DNA of 13,607 nt from Chloroflexota bacterium (GTDB taxonomy: Bacteria; Chloroflexota; Dehalococcoidia; SM23-28-2; HRBIN24), in NCBI GenBank assembly GCA_030550295.1, contig JAUQPQ010000040.1, forward strand, positions 1 to 13,607, given 5' to 3'. This document shows, piece by piece, positions 6,914 through 13,382 of this stretch. A model generated the notes under the pieces. It was not told the DNA's origin. It did not search any database and saw nothing but the letters and a program-made list of their open reading frames with translations. How positions within the stretch are numbered: the stretch's first letter is position 1; each line of letters begins with the position of its first letter. Both the position numbers and the translations under genes were made by a program.

Positions 6914-9577
6914 CTATGCCTTGGTGATGGTCACAGTGCAAGTGGCTTCATAGGGACCCAGGAGGGACAGGGCAGCCCCTCCCCCCTTGTAGAGGGGCAC
7001 CACTACCACCCTAGGAAGGACTTCTTGGGTGATGCGGACGGGAAGGCGTATCTGCCCCCGGGAGTTAGCGATAACAACTTCATCCCCAGGGCCGATGCCT
7101 AAGGCAGCAGCATCGGCAGGATGGAGCTCAGCAAACTCCTCACGATGGAGACGGTCAGCGTCATCGAGGCCCAAGGCTGCAGCCTCGTAACTGGTGAAAA
7201 GCCCCCTCCCTGCCATGAGGAGGTAACCGTCCTTAGGGTTCTGGGGAAGCGAAGGAAGGGAGAGGGATGGCGAGAGCAAGGGCAGGGAGGAGAAGCCCTG
7301 CTGGGCCCCATTCTCCAGCTCCGGATACCTCGCCCCTCTGTACAAGGGGGAAAGCTGGGAGATCTCCTCCATAACTTCTGCTGGCGACCTGTAGGCTAGC
7401 CTCACCTCCCCCAAGGGGATGAGGCTACCAAGACGTACGGCTAACTCCACTAAGATGGCCCAAGCAGGCCGCGCCTCTCCAGCAGGTGCGGCCCCACCGT
7501 GCAGGCGCAAGACCCTTCTATCAGCACTGGTGATAGTTCCTTCCTTGGCATAGGGGCCAACATCGGGCAGCACCACATGGGCCATCTGGGCCGTGGCCGT
7601 ATCGATGGAGTCGATGACACACAGGAACTCCAGGCGCGCCAACGCCTGGGCTACATCCTGGCGGGCTGGGGCGAAGAATAAGGGGTTGTCCCCTACCACC
7701 ACTAGGGCCCTAAGCTTCCCCCCGGCCTGTCTCATCATCTCCCAGAAGTCTCCCCCCTTTCCGTTGGCCACCCGCATGCCCCAGACGCGCTCCACTTGGG
7801 CTACCTCCTCCAAGGGGAAGGGGCCAGGGAGCCCTTGGGGGCTTATACCCATATCCAGCATGCCCCAACCGTTAGCCTCTGGAGGCAGGACGAACAAGCT
7901 TTGCAACCCCTCATCTCCCAGGCTGACAGCCAAAATAGCCAAGGCCGAGAGAACGGCCCTCACATGGCCAGGGCCCACATAAGGCAGGGCATATACCAAG
8001 GCCAAGGGCCGATGCGCTTCATCTATAATCGCCCGGGCCAACAGCTCTGCCGCCTCAGATACGGCCTCTGGGGGCACCCCGTGATGGGCCTCGGCCGGCA
8101 GAGAGAGGCCGGCCAAACGTGACGCTATCTGGGGCCTCTGGGCCAGAAGCCCTAGTATGTGGGCGAGAAGGGCCGGCTCTTCTCCTGGCCGCGGCTGTAG
8201 CCACAAAGACGCAAAGTCGCACAGCTCACCCCAGCGGGGGGAGACTACTATAAGACGCGCCCCTTCGCGTACCACCGCATCCTTGATGGGCAAGGCAGCC
8301 ACGTTATGGGTGGACTCTAAATCTTCAGCCACCACCAAGATGGTGCGACCTTTGGCCAACTGGGCCAAATCGGCAGGGATAATGGGTGTCCCTAGCACCG
8401 CGGCCAAGGCCTCCTGAGCAGCCCTTAAAATAGGCCCTAAAGTAGAGTCCACGTTAGGGCTCCCTATCACCCCCCGGGCGAGCTTCGCCAGAAGGTAGTT
8501 CTCCTCGTTGGTGATTAAGGGCGACCCTAAAAAGCCGATCGCCTCAGAGCCGTACTCTTGACGCACCCGGGCCAGACGCCTAGCCACCAGGTCTAGGGCC
8601 TCCTCCCATGGCACCTCCTCCCTCATCCCGTCCTTTACCACCAGAGGGGCCTTAAGGCGTTGATGGGGGCGGACGAAATCGTAGTGGAACCGGCCGCGCA
8701 CGCAGAGCTGGTGGCCACTTACAGGGTTGCCAGTAGGGTCTGGCTTAACAACGACGATTCGCCCTCCCTTAATCCCCACCATTAAAGAGCATCCCACTGA
8801 GCACCAGGTGCAGGTGGTGGGTACCCAACGCTCTACCTGGGCAGCTGCCCACTTGTTGGGGTGCTCCATGAGGGTGGCCGTGGGGCAGACATCGATGCAG
8901 GCGCCACAGAAATCGCAGTTGGACTCGTGTACCGGCCCCCCAGCACCAAACTGGATACGCGTCTCAAAGCCGCGGCCTGCCAAGGTGATGGCCCCCGTAT
9001 GGCGCACCTCATCGCACACCCGAACGCAGCGCGTGCAGATAATACACATCTGGGGGTCGAACTCTAGGAAGGGGTTTCCCTTATCGGGAGCAGGCTGGAG
9101 GAGGGTGTAGTAGGTGCGCTCCTCCCCCTCCCAAGGCTCGTAGCCGGCCATGCCCAACATCTCGCAGGTGGTCTGGAGCTCGCAGCGGTAGTTCTTGGAG
9201 CAGGTGAGGCAGCGGTGGGTGACTACGTTGTCCCGCAGGCAAGTATCGCCAGGCTTGCACTTCACCACCCGGTGGCAGGTGAGGCAGCGGTCGGAGTGGT
9301 AGGACATGATGAGGGAGAGGACAGCCCGACGGGTGCTGATCACCTCTGGCGTCTGGGTGCGCACCACCATGCCATCGACTACCTTGGTGGTGCAGGCCAG
9401 TTGCAGCCCTCGTAACCCCTCGATCTCTACTAGGCAGGTGCGGCACCCAGCATACGGAGGGAGCCCATCTACGTAGCAGAGGTTGGAGATCCAGACGCCT
9501 GCATTCTTGATGACCTCTACCAAGGGGGCACCTTCAGGGGCTTCTACGGTGCGCCCATCTATGGTGACTTTGGCCAT
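6914..9577 (-). CDS. nuoG: NADH-quinone oxidoreductase subunit G-like molybdopterin-fold protein
   Basis: 887-aa multi-cluster Fe-S protein, the large peripheral-arm subunit of complex I that passes electrons to the NuoI/NuoB chain. An N-terminal [2Fe-2S] ferredoxin domain has Cys34, 45, 48 and 62. A NuoG-type segment H-x3-C-x2-C-x5-C (His94, Cys98, 101, 107) with an extra Cys113 is followed by a second copy (Cys123, 126, 132, 138). Two [4Fe-4S] ferredoxin motifs follow (Cys178/181/184/188 and Cys221/224/227/231). The molybdopterin-oxidoreductase part begins with Cys256, 259, 263 and 292 and ends in a molydop-binding domain (about 780-887) after a Ser/Leu/Pro-rich linker (about 756-771). The position of the catalytic Sec/Cys in formate dehydrogenases (about residue 383, in NVDSTLGPI) is Ile by my motif alignment, arguing for NuoG rather than an active dehydrogenase. 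It starts 5 nt after the nuoI stop, with GAGGAA as ribosome site. Confidence 0.85.
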   Translation of the reverse strand: MAKVTIDGRTVEAPEGAPLVEVIKNAGVWISNLCYVDGLPPYAGCRTCLVEIEGLRGLQLACTTKVVDGMVVRTQTPEVISTRRAVLSLIMSYHSDRCLTCHRVVKCKPGDTCLRDNVVTHRCLTCSKNYRCELQTTCEMLGMAGYEPWEGEERTYYTLLQPAPDKGNPFLEFDPQMCIICTRCVRVCDEVRHTGAITLAGRGFETRIQFGAGGPVHESNCDFCGACIDVCPTATLMEHPNKWAAAQVERWVPTTCTWCSVGCSLMVGIKGGRIVVVKPDPTGNPVSGHQLCVRGRFHYDFVRPHQRLKAPLVVKDGMREEVPWEEALDLVARRLARVRQEYGSEAIGFLGSPLITNEENYLLAKLARGVIGSPNVDSTLGPILRAAQEALAAVLGTPIIPADLAQLAKGRTILVVAEDLESTHNVAALPIKDAVVREGARLIVVSPRWGELCDFASLWLQPRPGEEPALLAHILGLLAQRPQIASRLAGLSLPAEAHHGVPPEAVSEAAELLARAIIDEAHRPLALVYALPYVGPGHVRAVLSALAILAVSLGDEGLQSLFVLPPEANGWGMLDMGISPQGLPGPFPLEEVAQVERVWGMRVANGKGGDFWEMMRQAGGKLRALVVVGDNPLFFAPARQDVAQALARLEFLCVIDSIDTATAQMAHVVLPDVGPYAKEGTITSADRRVLRLHGGAAPAGEARPAWAILVELAVRLGSLIPLGEVRLAYRSPAEVMEEISQLSPLYRGARYPELENGAQQGFSSLPLLSPSLSLPSLPQNPKDGYLLMAGRGLFTSYEAAALGLDDADRLHREEFAELHPADAAALGIGPGDEVVIANSRGQIRLPVRITQEVLPRVVVVPLYKGGGAALSLLGPYEATCTVTITKA
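9149..9298 (-). repeat. Tandem 25-codon duplication of a cysteine motif inside nuoG
   Basis: Residues 94-118 and 119-143 of the NuoG-like protein are two copies of one pattern: C-x2-C-x5-C-x5-C at Cys98/101/107/113 and again at Cys123/126/132/138, both beginning RCLTC. At DNA level the 16-base sequence GCAGGTGAGGCAGCGG (+ strand) occurs at 9200-9215 and 9275-9290, exactly 75 bp apart. Ordinary NuoG has one such segment. The second copy ends RCELQTTCEMLG, resembling the usual NuoG ECELQ segment, while the first keeps the His-x3-Cys spacing of cluster N5. Confidence 0.8.
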
Positions 9578-9582
9578 CCCTT

Positions 9583-10155
9583 TTATTCCTCTGCCGAGAC
9601 CTTAGAGCTTCCCGAAACTACTAGGCTAGGCCCTCCCCCCAGGCCCACTTCAGGCCTGTAGGCCCCCTTACCCCGGGCAGGGCCTCCCAGGTGCAGGGGG
9701 CGCTCATCAGGCTTGGGGGCCTTCTTGCCATTGGGGTAGGTCCAGCCATGAGTGCGCAGATATTCCTGCGCCATGTGGGTGAGGGCCTCCTTGTCCCTGT
9801 AGAGGGCATTGAAATCGTAGCTGGCATCATCGTAGGGGCCTCCGGCCTGAATAGCCTCATAGGGGCAAGCCTCCACACACAGGCCACAAAACATGCACAG
9901 GCGAAAATCTATCTCGTAGCGAACCACCTTTAGGGTGCCGTCCGGATTTGGAGCAGTCTCCACCAATATGCACCCGTCGGGGCAGGCCTGGGCACAAGTG
10001 GAGCATCCGGTGCAGCGCTCTTCGAACCAGAGAAGGTTGGTACGGGCATTGGGCGGGATATAACGCTCTTCCTCCGGATACTGGAAGGTGAAAGGGGGAC
10101 GAAACAGGTGCCTAATAGTAAGTAGCATCCCCTTAACTATGCCCAATCCGAACAT
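9583..10155 (-). CDS. nuoI: NADH-quinone oxidoreductase subunit I (2x[4Fe-4S])
   Basis: 190-aa ferredoxin-like subunit of complex I that carries two [4Fe-4S] clusters between NuoG and NuoB. Two classic motifs are visible: ERCTGCSTCAQACPDGC (Cys48, 51, 54, 58) and RLCMFCGLCVEACPYEAI (Cys87, 90, 93, 97). The N-terminal GIVKGMLLTIRHLFRPPFTFQYPEEE is the typical NuoI membrane-associating helix and entry segment, and the middle EIDFRLCMFCG context is diagnostic. The C-terminal tail after about residue 150 is Gly/Pro-rich and not conserved. ATG at 10155 has an excellent Shine-Dalgarno (GGGAGGGGTGAG), part of which is inside a hairpin. nuoG follows after 5 nt, so the pair is surely cotranscribed. 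sodN lies 75 bp upstream on the same strand. Confidence 0.94.
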   Translation of the reverse strand: MFGLGIVKGMLLTIRHLFRPPFTFQYPEEERYIPPNARTNLLWFEERCTGCSTCAQACPDGCILVETAPNPDGTLKVVRYEIDFRLCMFCGLCVEACPYEAIQAGGPYDDASYDFNALYRDKEALTHMAQEYLRTHGWTYPNGKKAPKPDERPLHLGGPARGKGAYRPEVGLGGGPSLVVSGSSKVSAEE

Positions 10156-10161
10156 CTCACC

Positions 10162-10182
10162 CCTCCCTAGGGTCTAGGGAGG
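10162..10182 (-). promoter_or_regulatory. Perfect 9-bp hairpin covering the nuoI Shine-Dalgarno
   Basis: Inverted repeat CCTCCCTAG - 3 nt - CTAGGGAGG, symmetrical on both strands. On the nuoI (-) strand the 3' arm CTAGGGAGG contains most of the ribosome binding site AGGGAGGGG, so RNA folding would pair it with CCUCCCU and could lower nuoI translation. No run of T follows, so it is not a standard terminator. It could instead be a DNA operator for a dimeric repressor. Sequence observation is firm; the regulatory role is inference. Confidence 0.5.
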
Positions 10183-10223
10183 ATTCTACACCCTTTGCTT
10201 CTTAAATTCAATGGGCCCGCAGG

Positions 10224-10246
10224 CCTACCTTCAAGCTGCAGGTAGG
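10224..10246 (-). other. Inverted repeat at the sodN stop codon
   Basis: CCTACCT at 10224-10230 and AGGTAGG at 10240-10246 form a 7-bp stem with a 9-nt loop that spans the last codons and TGA of sodN. Downstream on the - strand comes GGGCCC and then an AT-rich stretch (AATTTAAG) but no T-run. It may protect the 3' end of sodN mRNA or attenuate reading into nuoI; it may also be chance. Confidence 0.3.
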
Positions 10247-10710
10247 ACGTACTCACCACCCACAGGCATATGGGTGGGGACGCGATGAGTCCTTACCCCC
10301 TTAGTCTCCCAGAAGATCTCGGCGATGCGCTGGACTCTGGCCACTAGTTCCTCGGCAGCCTGCTTGTTGATCTCCTGCTTCACCTTGGAGGCCAGCTTGA
10401 TGGTGTTCCAGAAGAGGTCATGCAAGTCTGGGTACTTCTCCAAGTGCTCCGCCTTGAAGTAGTCGTGCCAGAGGATGTCCAGCTCGCGCTTCGCCAGTTC
10501 GGCATGCTGTTCCTTGATGGCTATGTAGCGGGAGAGGGAGTTATCGTAGCGGTCCCGCTCCTCCTTGCCGCCCCCCTCGCCAGGTTGGGGGAGCTGTTCG
10601 ATGAGCTGGTGCATGCGCAGCACCGTCATAGCTGCTATCTGGGCAGGTAGGGGGTCGTAGATCCCACAAGGGATGTCGCAGTGGGCATGAGCTACCTTTA
10701 TCTTCACCAT
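10231..10710 (-). CDS. sodN: Nickel superoxide dismutase precursor
   Basis: 159-aa nickel-dependent superoxide dismutase, converting superoxide to oxygen and hydrogen peroxide. The nickel hook is plain: HCDIPCGIYDP at residues 10-20, with His10, Cys11 and Cys15 as ligands and Tyr18 near the site. The hook His must become the N-terminus, so the first nine residues (MVKIKVAHA) are a propeptide to be cut off. The rest is the four-helix body, including KREL..WHDYFKAEHLEKYPDLHDLFWNTIKLASKVKQE. ATG at 10710 has a good ribosome site (GGGGAGGG, about 7 nt upstream). The divergent neighbour is the likely maturation protease. The product is probably cytoplasmic, as no signal peptide is seen. Upstream and downstream genes on the same strand are complex I subunits. 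Confidence 0.95.
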   Translation of the reverse strand: MVKIKVAHAHCDIPCGIYDPLPAQIAAMTVLRMHQLIEQLPQPGEGGGKEERDRYDNSLSRYIAIKEQHAELAKRELDILWHDYFKAEHLEKYPDLHDLFWNTIKLASKVKQEINKQAAEELVARVQRIAEIFWETKGVRTHRVPTHMPVGGEYVLPAA

Positions 10711-10711
10711 T

Positions 10712-11215
10712 GTGCCGCCCTCCCCGTTTAGTGTCCTTTATCTCAAAATTTACACCGTGGACAGGGGGAAGGCCAAGACACCTTTCTGCCGGCCTTTGGT
10801 AGGGATCGTCAGGGTGGAGGGATGGAGCATGTACCCCCTATTGCGTCACGGGCAGATAGTGGTGGTGGAGGGCGTGAGCTATTTGTTTCGTCCACCCCAC
10901 CCTGGTGATGTGGTCTTGGCCCACCTGAGGGGACGAAGGGTGCTGAAGCTAGTAGTCGCCGGGCCAGGGGAGGAGGTGGCCGTGCAAGACGGAAAGGTAT
11001 GGGTAGGGGGACGTCCACTTATATGGACGGGGGCACAAGGAGGGGCTCCACTAGGCCAGCGATTGGGGCCACATTCCTACTTCCTCCTAAGCTTGGCCGC
11101 CGATGTGGGCAGCGATAGCCGCCATCATGGCCCCATAACTAGGGCCGACCTTTTAGCTAGGGTCCTGTTTAGTTTGTGGCCACCGCGCCTGCTCGGGGCG
11201 CCCCAGGTGATCTAG
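10712..11215 (+). CDS. sodX: Nickel-type superoxide dismutase maturation protease (S26 family)
   Basis: 167-aa (longest frame) S26 signal peptidase-like protein. The catalytic Ser/Lys dyad is visible: VEGWSMYPLLRHG (Ser39) and RRVLKLVVAGPGEEV (Lys79). The later motif SDSRHHGPI (134-142) matches the box E of type I signal peptidases. There is no obvious transmembrane anchor, which fits the soluble SodX-type enzyme that removes the NiSOD propeptide rather than a secretory signal peptidase. Position supports this: it is divergent from sodN. The GTG at 10712 lies 1 bp from the sodN start and has no ribosome site; a start at GTG 10757 or TTG 10796 is more likely and would leave room for a divergent promoter. 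The gene ends 10 bp before the convergent nuoB stop. Confidence 0.82.
   Translation: MPPSPFSVLYLKIYTVDRGKAKTPFCRPLVGIVRVEGWSMYPLLRHGQIVVVEGVSYLFRPPHPGDVVLAHLRGRRVLKLVVAGPGEEVAVQDGKVWVGGRPLIWTGAQGGAPLGQRLGPHSYFLLSLAADVGSDSRHHGPITRADLLARVLFSLWPPRLLGAPQVI
10747..10776 (-). promoter_or_regulatory. Candidate promoter of sodN
   Basis: On the - strand TTGGCC (+ coordinates 10771-10776) and TAAATT (10747-10752) are separated by 18 nt, each matching four of six consensus sigma-70 positions. The patch 10733-10755 is clearly richer in A+T than its surroundings. It lies 37-66 nt upstream of the sodN ATG and inside the first codons of the longest sodX frame. Weak match, judged by eye. Confidence 0.28.
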
Positions 11216-11225
11216 CAAACTTCGT

Positions 11226-11825
11226 TCACACGTGGGGTGGGAAGAGGGACTCCAGCTCTTGGCGTAAGGGATCGTCTTCTGGCAGGTACCTGGAGAAGTC
11301 GCCTGAGGGCTCCTTACGCTCCCGCACGCCTGTGGCCCGGAAGCGCCTGACCTTCTCCTGCAATAGGATGAGCCCTTTAAGGAGGGATTCGGGCCTAGGG
11401 GGACAGCCAGGGACGTATACGTCCACAGGGATTATGAGGTTGACCCCAGGCAAGGTGGAATACCCATAGGCGAAGGGCCCACCGATGGTAGCGCAAGAGC
11501 CCATAGCTATGACCCACTTAGGCTCCGCCATCTGCAAATAAATTCGGCGCACTGGCACAGCCATCTTCCAGGTGACGGTACCAGCAACGATCATCAGGTC
11601 GGCCTGCCTGGGTGAGGGGCGGAACACCTCCGCTCCGAAGCGCGCGATATCGTACCGGGAGGTGGCAGTGGCGATCATCTCTATGGCGCAACATGCCAGC
11701 CCAAACATGAGCGGCCACAAGGAGCGACTACGCGCCCAGGCCAGGATCTCGTCTACCCGGGTCAGGAGAAGGTTGCTGCGTAGCGCCTCTTGTAGGGCCG
11801 TCTCTTCCTCCTGCCGGTCCTTCAT
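11226..11825 (-). CDS. nuoB: NADH-quinone oxidoreductase subunit B
   Basis: 199-aa complex I subunit that carries the terminal [4Fe-4S] cluster N2, which reduces quinone. Cluster ligands are visible in the diagnostic motifs FGLACCAIEM (Cys45, Cys46), WVIAMGSCATIGG (Cys111) and VDVYVPGCPPRPE (Cys141). SRSLWPLMFGLACC and RFGAEVFRPSPRQADLMIVAGTVT are also typical. The charged N-terminal 20 residues and the C-terminal tail after about 165 are variable. It starts 4 nt after the cysteine desulfurase stop, so both are likely on one transcript. nuoA and nuoC/D, its usual partners, are not adjacent; the next gene is the convergent sodX. Related hydrogenase small subunits are less likely given the full NuoB pattern. 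Confidence 0.93.
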   Translation of the reverse strand: MKDRQEEETALQEALRSNLLLTRVDEILAWARSRSLWPLMFGLACCAIEMIATATSRYDIARFGAEVFRPSPRQADLMIVAGTVTWKMAVPVRRIYLQMAEPKWVIAMGSCATIGGPFAYGYSTLPGVNLIIPVDVYVPGCPPRPESLLKGLILLQEKVRRFRATGVRERKEPSGDFSRYLPEDDPLRQELESLFPPHV

Positions 11826-11829
11826 CCCC

Positions 11830-13017
11830 TTATCGCTCCCTTGGCGCAGCCCGCCGCAGGGGGGAGAGGGAACGCAAACGCTCTACCACCTGGGGCAGCA
11901 CTGCCAGCACCCGTTCTATCTGCTCCATGGTATTCTCCCTCCCCACAGAGAGACGGAGGGAGCCCCGGGCCAAAGTCTCAGGCACCCCCATGGCCCTAAG
12001 CACATGGGAGGGCTCCAGAGAGCCCGAGGTGCAAGCGGAACCGCTGGAGGCAGCGATCCCTTCCAAGTCTAGGGCCATCAGGACACCTTCCCCCTCTACT
12101 CCCTCAATGCAGAAGGAGGCGATGTGGGCTATCCTCCTGTCTGGATCCTTGGGCCCCGTGATATATACTCCGGCCAGACGCTGCGGCAGCTCCCATAGCA
12201 GGCGGTCCCTAAGGGCCCGATAGTGGGCCACCCTCAGATCCCGCTCCTCATAGGCCAGCTCCAAGGCCTTGGCCATGCCCACGATGCCGGCCACGTTCTC
12301 AGTGCCAGCACGACGGTTGCGCTCTTGGGCCCCACCCAACTGTTGAGGCAGAAGGGGAGTGCGCGACCTGATGTATAGCGCCCCCACCCCCTTAGGCCCA
12401 TAGAACTTATGGGCACCAATCGTCAGCAGGTCTACCCCCAAACGCCCCACGTCCAGCTCTAGGATGCCCACCGCCTGGACGGCATCAGTATGGAAGAGGG
12501 CCTTGGGGTTACGCCCCTTAACTATCTGCACCGCCTGGGCGATGGGCTCTATGGTACCCACCTCATTGTTCACGTACATGATGGAGACAAGGATCGTATC
12601 CGGCCCTACCGCCTCCTCCAAGGCCCCCAGCTCCACAAACCCTTCCCCGTCCACCGGGAGATAGGTCACCCGGAACCCCTCCTTCTCTAGCCGCTCGGCA
12701 ACATGGAGGACCGAGTGGTGCTCTATGGCCGTGGTGACGATGTGCCGCCCCCTTGCAGCCATGGCATAGGCCACACCGCGTAGGGCCAAGTTATTAGCCT
12801 CCGTCGCCCCAGAGGTGAAGATGATCTCCTGTGGCCGGCACCCGAGGATCCTAGCCACCGTACGCCGCGCCTCCTCCAGGCCCCTTCTTGCCTCTTGGGC
12901 CTCCATGTACACGCTGGAGGGGTTCCCCCAGCAGCGGCTAAGGTAAGGCATCATAGCATCAAGCACCCTGGGGTCTAGAGGGGTCGTGGCGGCGTGGTCC
13001 AAATAAATGCGCTCCAT
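11830..13017 (-). CDS. Cysteine desulfurase (NifS/IscS family)
   Basis: 395-aa PLP enzyme that takes sulfur from cysteine for Fe-S clusters and other sulfur products. YLDHAATTPLDPRV opens the protein; FTSGATEANNLAL (67-79), EHHSV (His100), HTDAVQA (176-182) and GAHKFYGPKG with the PLP lysine Lys204 follow. SSGSACTSGSLEPSHVLRAMG holds the persulfide Cys329 in the loop form of IscS/NifS, not the SufS form. RAGTEN (236-241) is also conserved. The frame is open to a GTG at 13044, but the family start is MERIYLDHAA at 13017; the ribosome site (AGAGAAG) is weak. nuoB follows with a 4-nt gap, suggesting joint expression with Fe-S subunits. No iscU or other scaffold gene is in the window. IscS versus NifS naming cannot be decided here. 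Confidence 0.92.
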   Translation of the reverse strand: MERIYLDHAATTPLDPRVLDAMMPYLSRCWGNPSSVYMEAQEARRGLEEARRTVARILGCRPQEIIFTSGATEANNLALRGVAYAMAARGRHIVTTAIEHHSVLHVAERLEKEGFRVTYLPVDGEGFVELGALEEAVGPDTILVSIMYVNNEVGTIEPIAQAVQIVKGRNPKALFHTDAVQAVGILELDVGRLGVDLLTIGAHKFYGPKGVGALYIRSRTPLLPQQLGGAQERNRRAGTENVAGIVGMAKALELAYEERDLRVAHYRALRDRLLWELPQRLAGVYITGPKDPDRRIAHIASFCIEGVEGEGVLMALDLEGIAASSGSACTSGSLEPSHVLRAMGVPETLARGSLRLSVGRENTMEQIERVLAVLPQVVERLRSLSPLRRAAPRER

Positions 13018-13382
13018 TCTTCTCTTATGGCACCCTACCACCACCCGGTGGGGACGTCAAGGCATCCCCCACCTATGCACCCATAACCCGGGCTTTGTCC
13101 ACTTTACACTGGAGGCGCAACAAAGGATGTGAGGCAGATGAGCCGGCTCGGTCGCCCCCTAACTAGCCCTGAGCAGATTCTACCCACCTGAAAGGCTCCA
13201 GCGTCCACCTCCAGGGCCGCTGGCCAGGGGCTCACATAGCTGAGGAGCTAATGCTGCCTAACCCTTTGGCACTTACATATCCCATGGGCTGGTGGCAGGG
13301 AAGGCTGTTGTTGACTGGCCCCTAAGCTTAAGGTTTCGCATCGGCATCTGATATGCTTAAGGGTAGTTCAGGAGGTGGTGAG
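13018..13382. other. Divergent intergenic region, no gene recognised
   Basis: 365 bp between the cysteine desulfurase and the oxidoreductase start, so it should hold promoters for both. Visible: a direct repeat GCTTAAGG at 13326-13333 and 13355-13362; the first copy is part of the palindrome TAAGCTTA. A TTGACT box at 13311-13316 resembles a -35 element but has no convincing -10 at 16-18 nt. A small hairpin TAGCT-GAGG-AGCTA lies at 13238-13251. For the desulfurase, TGGACA (- strand, around 13095) with CATAGG 18 nt on is a weak promoter-like pair. I see no tRNA, riboswitch or convincing small gene. Confidence 0.45.

Noticed and set aside
6914..9577. Formate dehydrogenase alpha subunit
   Set aside because: The domain order fits, but the catalytic Sec/Cys is missing and the neighbours are NuoI and NuoB, so NuoG-like is preferred.
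11830..13017. SufS-type cysteine desulfurase
   Set aside because: The persulfide loop reads SSGSACTSGSLEPSHVL, which is the IscS/NifS form, and no suf genes are adjacent.
13138..13191. 17-codon mini-frame starting at ATG 13138 with GAGG upstream, as a leader peptide
   Set aside because: It is far from the next gene, shows no attenuator hairpins and no codon pattern, and is expected by chance.
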